Shown in pieces: positions 26,132 to 34,950 of a stretch of DNA of 64,000 nt. Every line of letters begins with the position of its first letter. Position 1 is the first letter of the stretch. This DNA comes from Capillimicrobium parvum. GTDB lineage: Bacteria; Actinomycetota; Thermoleophilia; Solirubrobacterales; Solirubrobacteraceae. The notes beneath the pieces were generated by a model. The model ran no database searches and was not told the origin of the DNA. It worked only from the letters and a program-made list of their open reading frames with translations. The DNA is taken from positions 1,488,001 through 1,552,000 of the forward strand of contig NZ_CP087164.1 in assembly GCF_021172045.1 (NCBI RefSeq). Reading direction: 5' to 3'. A program made the position numbers and the translations under genes.

Positions 26132-28570
26132 ATGACGCGACCCCTCTACTGGCTGGGGGGCTTCTGCGGGAGGCGCCACTGGATCGTGCTCGCGATCTGG
26201 GCCGTCATCCTCGCCGGCATCGTCTTCTGGGCGCAGTCGGCGGGTCAGGAGCTCAACAACGACCTGACGCTCCCGGGCACCGGCAGCCAGTCCGCCACGG
26301 ACCTGCTCACGAAGCGGTTCCCGGCCCAGGCGAACGGGACGAACCCGGTCGTGCTCGTCGCGCCCGACGGCAAGAAGCTCACGGGGAGCAAGTTCAAGGA
26401 CCCGATCGACAACACGGTCAAGACGCTGCGCGACGACTCGATCGTGCGCAGCGCTACCGATCCACTGTCGGTCTCGTCGCAGCTGTCGAAGGACGACACG
26501 ATCGGCTACATCTCGCTGAACCTGAAGGTGGGCGCCGGCGAGCTCACCGAGGATCAGGCGGCGACGCTCCGCGACGAGACCAAACAGGCCAGCGACGCCG
26601 GCCTGGCGGTGTCGTTCGGCGGCTACGTCGGCGACGAGCTCTCCAAGCCGGCGGTCGAGTCCAGCGAGGTCGTCGGCATGGCGATGGCGATCATCGTGCT
26701 GCTGTTCACGTTCGGCACGGTCGTCGCGATGGGCATGCCGATCATCACGGCGATCATCGGCCTCGGGGCCGGCATATCGATCATCACGCTGCTCGGGCAC
26801 GTCGTCGAGGTGCCCACCGTCGCCCCGACGCTGGCGACGATGATCGGTCTCGGGGTCGGCATCGACTACGCGCTGTTCATCGTCACCCGATACCGCGAGC
26901 ACCTGCACGGCGGGATGGGAGCCGACGAGTCCATCGCCCGATCGGTGGCCAGCTCCGGCGGCGCGGTGGTGTTCGCCGGCAGCACGGTGATCGTCGCGCT
27001 CGTGTCGCTGGCGGTCGTGCGGATCCCGCTCGTCAGCACGCTCGGGTACACGGCGGCGATCATGGTCGCGGTCGCGGTGTTGGCGGCGATCACACTGCTG
27101 CCGGCGCTGCTGGGCGTGATCGGGCGCCACATCGACAGTCTGCGCATGCCGTGGGCACACAAGCTCAAGGGCGACGCCAAACCGCACGGATGGATGGCGT
27201 GGGGCCGCTTCGTCGCCCACCGGCCGATTCCGTCGGCGCTCGTCGCGCTCGTCGTGCTCGGTGTCCTCGCGGCGCCGATCCTCGACCTGTACCTCGGTCA
27301 GCAGGACGACGGCTCGCTGCCGAAGGAGATGACCGCGCGCCAGTCCTTCGATGCGCTGTCGAAGGGCTTCGGGCCAGGGGCCAACGGGCCGTTCCTCATC
27401 AGCGTCGACATGTCGAAGAAGCCGGCGAAGGCCGACCAGGACCAGATCGACCAGATCAACCAGCAGGAGAAGCAGCAGAAGCAGAAGGCGCAGGATCAGG
27501 CCGACCAGCAGGAGCAGCAGCTCGAGGCCCAGGGGCTGCCGCCCGATCAGGCGCAGGCCCAGGTCCAGCCGCAGCTCAACAAGCAGCTCGACCAGATCTC
27601 CCAGCAGGCCGACGACCAGAAGCAGCAGGCCGAGAACCCGGCGACCGATCCTCGCCTGCAGACGCTGCGCGACGACCTCAAGAAGACCGACGGCGTGCAC
27701 TCGGTCACGCAGCCGGACGTCAACAACAAGGGCACCGCGGCGGTCATGTCGCTGCAGCCGACGACCGCGCCGGCCGACCAATCGACCGCCGACCTCGTCA
27801 CGACGCTGCGCGACGACGTCATCCCGAAGGCCGACAAGGGCGCCGACATGAAGACGTACGTCGGCGGCACGACGGCGGGCTACGTCGACCTCGCCGCCGA
27901 GATCTCCTCGCGGCTCGTCCTGACGATCGTGGTGGTCATCGCGCTGAGCTTCCTGCTGCTGATGCTCGCGTTCCGCTCGATCGTCATCCCGGCGACCGCA
28001 GGGATCATGAACCTGCTCTCGATCGGCGCCGCGTTCGGCGTCGTGACCGCGGTGTTCGAGAAGGGCTGGGGGGCGTCCCTGGTCGGGCTCGATGGGCCCG
28101 TGGCGATCGTCAGCTATGTGCCGCTGATGATGTTCGCCGTGCTGTTCGGGCTCTCGATGGACTACGAGGTGTTCCTCATGAGCCACGTCCGCGAGGCGTG
28201 GCAGCGCACGCGCGACAACCGTACGGCGGTCATCGAGGGCATCGGCACGACGGGCCGCGTGATCACGTCGGCCGCGCTGATCATGGTGAGCGTCTTCTTC
28301 GCCTTCATCCTCAACGGCGACCCGACCGTCAAGCAGTTCGGGGTCGGCATGGGCGTGGCGGTGGCGGTCGACGCGACGCTCGTGCGCTGCCTGCTCGTGC
28401 CCGCGGTGATGGTGCTGCTCGGGCGCGCCAACTGGTGGTTCCCGAGGTGGCTGGACCGGATCATGCCCAACTTCTCGATCGAGGGCGAGGAGTGGTTTCG
28501 CAAGCGCGACGAGGAGGCCGCGGCGGCGGCGGAGCGCCGGCGGCCGGATCCCGTCCCGGCCGGCGACTGA
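26132..28570 (+). CDS. MMPL/RND family transporter
   Basis: An 812-residue RND-superfamily membrane protein of the MMPL (mycobacterial membrane protein large) type, expected to export lipids or hydrophobic compounds with proton motive force. TM1 is at about 16-36; two sets of about five TM segments are near 175-370 and 590-790. GIDYALFIVTRYREHL and its second-half counterpart SMDYEVFLMSHVREAW are the paired proton-relay motifs. Residues about 430-505, in the second external domain, form an unusual Gln/Asp-rich helical stretch. The C-tail is basic. It lies between smpB and tmRNA; a promoter and candidate RNA precede it. Confidence 0.9.
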   Translation: MTRPLYWLGGFCGRRHWIVLAIWAVILAGIVFWAQSAGQELNNDLTLPGTGSQSATDLLTKRFPAQANGTNPVVLVAPDGKKLTGSKFKDPIDNTVKTLRDDSIVRSATDPLSVSSQLSKDDTIGYISLNLKVGAGELTEDQAATLRDETKQASDAGLAVSFGGYVGDELSKPAVESSEVVGMAMAIIVLLFTFGTVVAMGMPIITAIIGLGAGISIITLLGHVVEVPTVAPTLATMIGLGVGIDYALFIVTRYREHLHGGMGADESIARSVASSGGAVVFAGSTVIVALVSLAVVRIPLVSTLGYTAAIMVAVAVLAAITLLPALLGVIGRHIDSLRMPWAHKLKGDAKPHGWMAWGRFVAHRPIPSALVALVVLGVLAAPILDLYLGQQDDGSLPKEMTARQSFDALSKGFGPGANGPFLISVDMSKKPAKADQDQIDQINQQEKQQKQKAQDQADQQEQQLEAQGLPPDQAQAQVQPQLNKQLDQISQQADDQKQQAENPATDPRLQTLRDDLKKTDGVHSVTQPDVNNKGTAAVMSLQPTTAPADQSTADLVTTLRDDVIPKADKGADMKTYVGGTTAGYVDLAAEISSRLVLTIVVVIALSFLLLMLAFRSIVIPATAGIMNLLSIGAAFGVVTAVFEKGWGASLVGLDGPVAIVSYVPLMMFAVLFGLSMDYEVFLMSHVREAWQRTRDNRTAVIEGIGTTGRVITSAALIMVSVFFAFILNGDPTVKQFGVGMGVAVAVDATLVRCLLVPAVMVLLGRANWWFPRWLDRIMPNFSIEGEEWFRKRDEEAAAAAERRRPDPVPAGD

Positions 28571-28584
28571 TGCCCTCGCCGCGC

Positions 28585-28590
28585 TAGACT
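28585..28590 (+). promoter_or_regulatory. ssrA: -10 box (TAGACT) for tmRNA
   Basis: TAGACT lies 20 bases before the mature tmRNA 5' end, fitting a short precursor leader removed by RNase P. Confidence 0.45.
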
Positions 28591-28610
28591 CGGAACCACA
28601 AGCATCACAC

Positions 28611-28975
28611 GGGGACGACAGGCTTCGACGCGGTCGGTTTCGTTGTGATGGTTGCGAGCCGAGGTCCCGGAGGCCTCGTAAAACACCGGGAAACCAATAC
28701 GTGCGGACTCTCACGAGTACGCCCTCGCCGCTTAGTCACTAGCTAAGCGTGGTGAGGTCTGGCCCCCAGCCTGCCTGCCGCTGGGCTCGCCGGATCAGAT
28801 ATGCAGGCTTCACCCCCGGCGGTCCGCCTCCGCCAAAGGGGGGACATCTTCAGGAGGCTGGCTCCCTGGAACCCCGCCGGCGAGGCGACCAGGGAGCGAG
28901 ATCAGAGCGCCGGATACGCTCGTAGAAGCCATCATCGCGCGATTGCGGACGTGGGTTCGATTCCCACCGTCTCCA
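28611..28975 (+). ncRNA. ssrA: Transfer-messenger RNA
   Basis: A one-piece tmRNA of about 365 bases. The 5' end GGGGACGACAGGCTTCGAC is diagnostic; GGGGACG pairs with CGTCTCC at the 3' end to form the acceptor stem, with one G-U pair. GGTTCGATTCC is the T-loop. The 3' CCA is not encoded (the DNA reads A then CTG). The tag reading frame starts at 28703 and encodes ADSHEYALAA followed by TAG at 28733-28735. The tag resembles the mycobacterial ADSHQRDYALAA and ends in the degradation signal ALAA. Confidence 0.96.
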
Positions 28976-28977
28976 CT

Positions 28978-28999
28978 GGGAGAGTGCCCGAACTCTCCC
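28978..28999 (+). terminator. First hairpin after tmRNA
   Basis: GGGAGAGT and ACTCTCCC form an 8-bp perfect stem with a six-base loop, starting 3 bases after the tmRNA end. Confidence 0.55.
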
Positions 29000-29009
29000 C
29001 CAAAGAACC

Positions 29010-29033
29010 GAGGCCCGCCACCAGGCGGGCCTC
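29010..29033 (+). terminator. Second hairpin after tmRNA
   Basis: GAGGCCCGCC and GGCGGGCCTC form a perfect 10-bp stem with an ACCA loop. Together with the preceding hairpin it probably ends tmRNA transcription, although only a short T run follows. The remaining bases up to 29295 hold no gene; 29180-29260 is unusually AT-rich for this genome. Confidence 0.65.
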
Positions 29034-29295
29034 AGCCGTTCGAGGCCGTGGGCGCCGTGATCACCACCGGCCCCTACGCGTATCGCCGAAACGACGACAT
29101 CGCCGTCGTTCCGCTGGCTCTCCTGGGCCCCTGACCGGTCAGGTGAGCTCGGCGCGGCGCGATCGCGGCCCACGCAGCGAATCGCAAGAAAATCCGAACA
29201 TGAATTCTACATCGATTCTGAACGATCAAGAGTTATTTGCGAATCGGGCGCGAGGTGTATACGGTGGAGCCCCCGCGTGAAAAGGAGAGGCTCGC

Positions 29296-29430
29296 GTGTC
29301 AGTTAGTCGGAGGGATCAAAGCTGGCCCGCTGGTCGGGAGTCGACCGGCGCCAACTTCGTGGCGGCGATCGTCGCCGCCGGCTGCATCGTCGTGCTGCTC
29401 ACCCCGATCTTCGCCTGGTTGGTGACGTGA
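29296..29430 (+). CDS. 44-residue single-span membrane protein
   Basis: A small gene starting at GTG with an AAAGGAGAGG ribosome-binding site 6 bases upstream. A polar N-terminus (MSVSRRDQSWPAGRESTG) is followed by one hydrophobic helix of about 24 residues (FVAAIVAAGCIVVLL, then TPIFAWLVT). The AT-rich upstream segment with GTATAC at about 29254-29259 may be its promoter. No function can be given; it could be a small membrane regulator. The strong ribosome-binding site and the well-formed TM helix support it being real. Confidence 0.55.
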   Translation: MSVSRRDQSWPAGRESTGANFVAAIVAAGCIVVLLTPIFAWLVT

Positions 29431-29561
29431 TCTGAGCCGACGGTCGCATGGGGTGGCGCCCCGCCCCTGACGGCTTGATCCGTTTTCTGGACGGACGTTC
29501 CATTCATCGTCGTTCGCCGTAGGCCGAAGGTACGTGCGTTGCCCCAACCCGAAGGGACGCC

Positions 29562-32477
29562 GTGCCTCAGTTCGTCCGTCGCGCCCGCGTTCGCCTGCTC
29601 GGCGTCGCCGGCGGTCTTGCCGTCTGCCTCATGCTCGTCGCGGTGCCCCAGGCCTTCGCGGGCCAGATCCTGTTCACGCGCGGGGGTGACATCTGGACCA
29701 TGAAGGACGACGGGACCGGCGCGCGGCTGCTCATCGCCAAGACCGACACGCCGTCGTTCGTCGACGAGCCCGGTGGACCCCTCGAGCAGGTCGACTCGCT
29801 GAGCCAGCCGAACGTCGACGAGCCCACGGGCACGGTGCTCCTCGACGGCTACCACGACTCGAACACGGACTCCAACTGCGGCCTGCGCTGTACCGGCGTC
29901 TACAAGTGGGTCAACGGCAACGTCACCCGGATGAGCCTCGATCCGTTCAAGTTCGCCGGCGCCTCGCACTTCGAGAGCGAGCCCGAGTCGATGGGCGACG
30001 GCCGGTTCGTCTTCAACAACTGGGCCTGCCTCGACGGCGGCTACGTCACCTGCTCGATCGACAACGAGATCCAGGCTCTGGACGACGTACCCGACCACGC
30101 GCAGGAGGGCGGCGGCCTGAACCGCACGAAGCTCGTCAGCAAGTGCAACGACCGGTTCGGCCTCGACGACCCGACGCCGAACCCGCAGAACCCGAACGAG
30201 ATCGCCTACGTCTGCGAGACGTACTCCAGCGGCTACGTCTACGAGATCGTCGCCGGCGTCAACGGCGCCGAGCGCGTCATCGGCAGCGACGACTACAGCC
30301 AGGACGAGCCGAGCTGGCGGTCGGACGGCGCGAAGATCGTCGCGATCGAGGAGGGCACGAACCCGGGCATCTACGAGTTCAATCCGGCCGCCAAGAACGA
30401 CAAGCGGCGCATCGTCGCGGCGGGCTCGAACTACATCCTCGGCACGCCGCGCTACATCGGCACCTCGAAGATCGTGTTCGACGGCCGCACGCTCGAGGAT
30501 CTCGACGGCGACGGCCAGGCCGACGACTACGCCTACAACCTCTACACCGCGCCCACGACCTGCAACGCCTGCGCCTTCCCCGGCGGCGTGACGAAGCTCA
30601 CCACCGACGGCGACAGCGCGACGCCGGCCTGGACGCCGCGCGACAGCTTCGACAACCTCGGCGCCGGAGCGGTCAACGACGGCGCGCTCGACTTCAAGGC
30701 CCGCGCCGGCGAGAACAACGCGATCGCGGTCGCCGCGCAGGCGCCCGGCCTCACCGCCGACGCGGGCCCCGCCACCGTCACGGTCAGCGACGCCCGCGGC
30801 ATCTCGCCGGGACCCGGGTGCACGAAGCTCACGGCGACGAAGATCCAGTGCGCCAACGTCCAGTCGGTGACGCTGGACGCGGGGGACGGGGCCGACACCG
30901 TCACCGTCGAGGGCTCCGTGCCCGCCACCGTGAACGGCGGCGAGGGCGCCGACACGCTCACCGGGGGCGACGGCAACGACGCGCTGAACGGCGGGCCCGG
31001 CAACGACCTGCTCGACGGGCGCCAGGGCACCGACGTCCTCGACGGCGGGGCCGACGTGGACACCATCAGCTACGCGTCGCGCCAGACGCCCGTCGCCATC
31101 ACCCTCGACGGGCAGGCCGGCGACGGGGCCGACCCGAACCTCGACGGCGTCTCGACGGCGGCCGAGGAGGGCGACCAGGACGTCGCGATCGAGAACGCGA
31201 CCGGCGGTGGCGGGAACGACCGCCTCGGCGCCGGTCCCGGCGCGAACGTCCTGAAGGGCGGCGACGGCGCCGACGTGCTGGACGGCGGCCTGGGCCCGGA
31301 CACGCTCGACGGCGGCCCCGGCACCGACACGCTGAGCTATGCCGCCCGGACCACCCCCGTGGCGATCCGGCTCGACGGCAAGGCGAACGACGGCTCCGAC
31401 CCGAACCGCAACAGCAGCTCGACCGCCACCGAGGAGGGCGATCGCGACATCGCGATCGAGAACGCGGTGGGCGGCAGCGGGCCGGACTGGCTGATCGCCG
31501 CCGGCTCGGCCACCAACCAGCTGCGGGGCGCCGGCGGCGACGATACGCTCGACGGCGGTCTCGGCACCGACGTCCTCGACGGCGGGCAGGGGGTCGACAC
31601 GATCACCTACGCGGCCCGGACCACCCCTGTGGCGGTCCGGCTCGACGGCACGGCGAACGACGGCGCCGACCCGGACCTCGACGGCACCTCGACCGCGGCC
31701 GAGGAGGGCGATCGCGACATCGCGATCGAGAACGCCGAGGGCGGCAAGGGCAACGACCAGCTGAGCGCCACGGGCACGACCGCCAACGTGCTCAAGGGCG
31801 GCAACGGCGACGACGTCCTCGACGGCGGCCTCGGCGCGGACACGCACCACGGCGGCGCCGGTGTCGACACCGTCAGCTACGCGTCGCGCAGCACCCCCGT
31901 GGCCGTTCGCCTCGACGACAAGGCCAACGACGGCGCCGACCCGAACCTGAACGGCGCCTCGTCGTCCACGGAGGAGGGCGATCGTGACATCGCGATCGAG
32001 AACGCCATCGGCGGCAGCGGCAACGACCAGCTGCGCGCCGCGCGCTCGCTGCCGAACACGCTGCAGGGGCGGGGCGGCGACGACCTGCTCGACGGCGGCC
32101 TCGGCGCCGACGTGCTCGACGGCGGCGGGGGCTTCGACACGGTCACGTACGACCAGCGGACGACGCCGGTGGCCGTGACGCTCGACGGCCAGGCCAACGA
32201 CGGTGCGGACCCCAACCGCAACGGGCTCTCCACGGCGGCCGAGGAGGGCGATCGCGACATCGCCGTCGAGAACGCGACCGGCGGCAAGGGCAGCGACATC
32301 CTGCGCGCGATCAAGGCGTCCCTCATCAACGTCCTGACCGGCGGGGCAGGCGACGACCGGCTCTACACGCGCGACGGCTCGTCCGACGTCGACAAGCTCG
32401 TCTGCGGGACCGGCGCCGACTCCTACCAGTCCGACGCGAGCGACACCCGCTCGGCCTGCGAGACCGCCATCCCCTGA
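29562..32477 (+). CDS. Large secreted protein: TolB-like propeller plus RTX-type glycine-aspartate repeats
   Basis: A 971-residue exported protein. A signal peptide ends near AFA (residue 33). Residues about 35-370 look like a TolB/WD40-type beta-propeller (LFTRGGDIWTMKDDGTGARLL is a typical blade; PSWRSDGAKIV and TPAWTPRD repeat that pattern). From about 445 on, RTX-like nonapeptides (GGEGADTLTGGDGNDAL and similar) that bind calcium begin, then five 90-residue repeats follow. These combine an RTX part with TPVAVRLDGxANDGADP and EEGDRDIAIENA. A cysteine pair occurs near the C-terminus. No type I secretion genes are near; in a Gram-positive it probably leaves by Sec. The role is unknown, perhaps a surface or matrix protein. 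The start is GTG. Confidence 0.85.
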   Translation: MPQFVRRARVRLLGVAGGLAVCLMLVAVPQAFAGQILFTRGGDIWTMKDDGTGARLLIAKTDTPSFVDEPGGPLEQVDSLSQPNVDEPTGTVLLDGYHDSNTDSNCGLRCTGVYKWVNGNVTRMSLDPFKFAGASHFESEPESMGDGRFVFNNWACLDGGYVTCSIDNEIQALDDVPDHAQEGGGLNRTKLVSKCNDRFGLDDPTPNPQNPNEIAYVCETYSSGYVYEIVAGVNGAERVIGSDDYSQDEPSWRSDGAKIVAIEEGTNPGIYEFNPAAKNDKRRIVAAGSNYILGTPRYIGTSKIVFDGRTLEDLDGDGQADDYAYNLYTAPTTCNACAFPGGVTKLTTDGDSATPAWTPRDSFDNLGAGAVNDGALDFKARAGENNAIAVAAQAPGLTADAGPATVTVSDARGISPGPGCTKLTATKIQCANVQSVTLDAGDGADTVTVEGSVPATVNGGEGADTLTGGDGNDALNGGPGNDLLDGRQGTDVLDGGADVDTISYASRQTPVAITLDGQAGDGADPNLDGVSTAAEEGDQDVAIENATGGGGNDRLGAGPGANVLKGGDGADVLDGGLGPDTLDGGPGTDTLSYAARTTPVAIRLDGKANDGSDPNRNSSSTATEEGDRDIAIENAVGGSGPDWLIAAGSATNQLRGAGGDDTLDGGLGTDVLDGGQGVDTITYAARTTPVAVRLDGTANDGADPDLDGTSTAAEEGDRDIAIENAEGGKGNDQLSATGTTANVLKGGNGDDVLDGGLGADTHHGGAGVDTVSYASRSTPVAVRLDDKANDGADPNLNGASSSTEEGDRDIAIENAIGGSGNDQLRAARSLPNTLQGRGGDDLLDGGLGADVLDGGGGFDTVTYDQRTTPVAVTLDGQANDGADPNRNGLSTAAEEGDRDIAVENATGGKGSDILRAIKASLINVLTGGAGDDRLYTRDGSSDVDKLVCGTGADSYQSDASDTRSACETAIP
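31059..32340 (+). repeat. Five in-frame 270-bp repeats in the RTX-like protein gene
   Basis: Units begin with a GAC codon at 31059, 31326, 31596, 31866 and 32136; the spacing is 267 bases once and 270 three times. Each encodes (S/T)YxxRxTPVAxxLDG, a GDRDIAIENA block and a GGDGADVLDGG block. Copies share long near-identical stretches, so recombination between them is likely. Confidence 0.9.
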
Positions 32478-32479
32478 GG

Positions 32480-32521
32480 TCCGACCCGACCCGACCCGTG
32501 ATCAGCCGGTGTCGGGTCGGA
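32480..32521. terminator. Possible bidirectional terminator between convergent genes
   Basis: TCCGACCCGAC and GTCGGGTCGGA are inverted repeats across the junction between the RTX-like gene and the P-type ATPase gene. CCGAC is tandemly repeated on the left, so the loop length can shift. The right arm lies within the ATPase C-terminal codons. Confidence 0.4.
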
Positions 32522-34895
32522 GCGCGCCGGTGAGCCGGATGCCGACGAGCGCCAGCCCGATGCCGATGGCCGCCCCCGCCGCCGTGGCCGCGAGCATGTC
32601 GCCGTCCGGCACCGTGAGGATGTAGAAGTCGCGCAGGAACGGGATGGCGATCGCCAGCACGAGGACGGCGAGCATCAGCGCACACAGGCCGTACACCGCG
32701 AGGCGCCGCTTGCGCCCGAGCGGCGTGTCCTCGGCGTTGGCGCCGGACTCGAGCATGAGGACGGTCGCCAGGCCCCCGAGGACGACGACGATCGTCGAGA
32801 CCGTCCGCGCGTCGTCGAGGCTCACGCCGAACGCGTAGCGGGCGAGCAGGTACCCGGCGAGGATGCCGATCCCGATGCCCAGGCCGGCGGGCACCGAGAA
32901 GCGCAGCACGTTCGGCAGGAAGCGGTCCGGCCGCCAGGGCCCGGAGCTCGGCATCAGCGCGAGCACGAACGCGGGGATGCCGATCGTCAGCGACGACGCC
33001 AGCGTGAAGTGACGCGGCAGCAGCGGATACGTCGCGGTGGTCAGCCCGAGCGCGACGATGAGGAAGCCGGCGAACACGGACTTCGTCACGAAGAGCCGGG
33101 CGACCCGCTGGAGGTTGCGCAGGATCTGGCGCCCTTCGCGGACCATGGTCGGGACGGCGGCGAAGTCGCCGCGGACGAGCACGACGTCCGCGACGCTCTT
33201 GGCCATCTGCGTCCCGCTACCCTGCGCGATCGCCAGCCGCGCCGCCTTGAGCGCGGGGACGTCGTTGACGCCGTCGCCGATCATCCCGACGTAGCGGCCG
33301 GCGTCGGCGAGTGCGGTGACGACGCGGCGCTTGCCCTCCGGCGAGATGCGCCCGACCACCGCCGTCTCCAGCAGCCGCTCGCGCAGCTGGGCCTCGTCCT
33401 CGGGCAGCGCGCCGCCGTTGAGCGGCGGCCCCGCGCTCGGGATGCCGGCGTCCCGGGCGATCGCGGCGACCGTCGGCGGGGCGTCGCCCGAGAGCACGCG
33501 CAGCTCGACGCCCTCCTCGGCGAAGAACGCGACCGTCTGCTCGGTGTCGGGGCGCAGGCGCTCGGCGAGCACGACGAGGCCCAGCGGCCGCACGCCCGGC
33601 GGGGGCGGGGCGTCGGGGGTGATCTCCGGCAGCGGCTCCTCGGTCGCGCCGATCGCCAGGACCCGGCGGCCGCGCTCGCTGTGGCGGGCGGCGGGCTCGG
33701 CCAGATCGGCGAGGTCGAAGCGCTCCGGCGCGCCGAGCACGAGCGTCTCGCCGCCGAGCACGAGCGCGCTCCAGCGCCGCGCGGACGAGAACGGCACCTG
33801 GGCCTCGACGGGCTCGGCCTCCCCGTCGGCGGCGCCGAGGCGCGCGGCGGCGATCGCCTCGAGCGTCCCGTTGCGCGCGGGGGCGCTGGCCGCGTAGCGC
33901 CCGAGCGCGCGGGCGAGCTCCTCCTCGCTGACGCCCGCCGCGGGTACGAGCGCCTCGATGCGCAGCGTGGCCTCGGTCAGCGTCCCCGTCTTGTCGGTGC
34001 ACAGCAGATCCACCGAGGCGAGGGACTCGACCGCGTTGAGCTGCTGGGTCAGCGCGCCGCGCGAGGCCATCCGGGTCGCGGCGACCACCGCGGTGAGGCT
34101 GGCGAGCAGGATCAGCCCCTCGGGAACCATGTTGACGATGCCGGCGGTGGCGGTCTGCACGGAGTCGCCGATGCTCTTGTCGCGGACCAGGAGCGAGACG
34201 ACGAGCGCGACGGCGAGCGGCGCCATCACCCCGACGAGGACGAGCAGCACCCTGTCCATGGCGCGCTCGAGCGGCGAGCGCGGGTGGCGGAAGGCGCGCG
34301 CCTCGCCGGCGACGCGCTCCGCATGGCTGTCGGCGCCGACCGCCGTGACCTCGTAGGCGCCGGCGCCCTCGACCGCGAACGACCCGGACAGCGCCGGGTC
34401 GCCCGCGACCCGGGGAACCGGCTCGGACTCGCCGGTGAGCATCGACTCGTCGAGCGCGAGCCCGTCGGCGGTGGTCAGCGTGCCGTCGGCGACGATCTGG
34501 TCGCCCGCCTTGACCCGGACGAGGTCGCCGACCACGACGTCCGCGACGCGTATGTCGCGCGCCACGCCGCTGCGCACGACCGTCGCGGCCGGGGCCACGA
34601 GCGCGGCGAGGCGGTCGAGCGCGCGCTTGGCCCGCACCTCCTGGCCGATGCCGATCCCCGTGTTCGCCACGAGCACCCCGAGGAACAGGGCGTCCTTCCA
34701 TTCGCCGAAGACGAGCGTGAGCACGCCGAAGACCGCGAGGATCGCGTTGAACACCGTCAGCGTGTTGGCGCGGACGATGCTGGCGTAGGAGCGGCTCGTG
34801 GGCGGCTTGGGCAGCGGGCCGCGCGCTGCGAGCCGGCGCGCCGCCTCCTCCTCGGTGAGCCCGGGGACCGGCAGGGGCGGGGTGGCGACGGTCAT
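32502..34895 (-). CDS. P-type cation ATPase, CtpE-like
   Basis: A 797-residue P-type ATPase, the same length as mycobacterial CtpE, which is linked to calcium uptake. The phosphorylated Asp301 lies in CTDKTGTLT; the actuator motif LTGESEP, the hinge GDGVNDVPALK and the membrane motif VNMVPEGL (where ion-binding residues sit) are all visible. About ten TM segments are predicted. There is no N-terminal metal-binding domain, which argues against copper or zinc. The ATG is 55 bases from the divergent acetate kinase start. A 69-base copy of its coding sequence lies at 7751-7819. Confidence 0.9.
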   Translation of the reverse strand: MTVATPPLPVPGLTEEEAARRLAARGPLPKPPTSRSYASIVRANTLTVFNAILAVFGVLTLVFGEWKDALFLGVLVANTGIGIGQEVRAKRALDRLAALVAPAATVVRSGVARDIRVADVVVGDLVRVKAGDQIVADGTLTTADGLALDESMLTGESEPVPRVAGDPALSGSFAVEGAGAYEVTAVGADSHAERVAGEARAFRHPRSPLERAMDRVLLVLVGVMAPLAVALVVSLLVRDKSIGDSVQTATAGIVNMVPEGLILLASLTAVVAATRMASRGALTQQLNAVESLASVDLLCTDKTGTLTEATLRIEALVPAAGVSEEELARALGRYAASAPARNGTLEAIAAARLGAADGEAEPVEAQVPFSSARRWSALVLGGETLVLGAPERFDLADLAEPAARHSERGRRVLAIGATEEPLPEITPDAPPPPGVRPLGLVVLAERLRPDTEQTVAFFAEEGVELRVLSGDAPPTVAAIARDAGIPSAGPPLNGGALPEDEAQLRERLLETAVVGRISPEGKRRVVTALADAGRYVGMIGDGVNDVPALKAARLAIAQGSGTQMAKSVADVVLVRGDFAAVPTMVREGRQILRNLQRVARLFVTKSVFAGFLIVALGLTTATYPLLPRHFTLASSLTIGIPAFVLALMPSSGPWRPDRFLPNVLRFSVPAGLGIGIGILAGYLLARYAFGVSLDDARTVSTIVVVLGGLATVLMLESGANAEDTPLGRKRRLAVYGLCALMLAVLVLAIAIPFLRDFYILTVPDGDMLAATAAGAAIGIGLALVGIRLTGALRPDTG

Positions 34896-34936
34896 TGAAG
34901 ATCAGTGTCTATCCGATCCGCACGGACCGCGGTCGG

Positions 34937-34942
34937 TACCGT
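34937..34942 (+). promoter_or_regulatory. -10 box (TACCGT) for acetate kinase gene
   Basis: TACCGT ends 8 bases before the GTG start. It lies in the 55-base gap shared with the divergent ATPase gene. Confidence 0.45.
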
Positions 34943-34950
34943 CGGCGGTC

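Noticed and set aside
28801-29280. Frame of 159 codons across the tmRNA end
   Set aside because: It starts inside the tmRNA and crosses two hairpins; the product has no protein-like features.
31070-32329. Row of minus-strand frames of 86-150 codons opposite the repeat protein
   Set aside because: They recur because the underlying DNA is a 270-bp repeat; their sequence is a mirror of the coding strand.
31059-32340. CRISPR-like regular repeats
   Set aside because: Units are long, in frame and protein-coding, with no short palindromic repeats and no cas genes.
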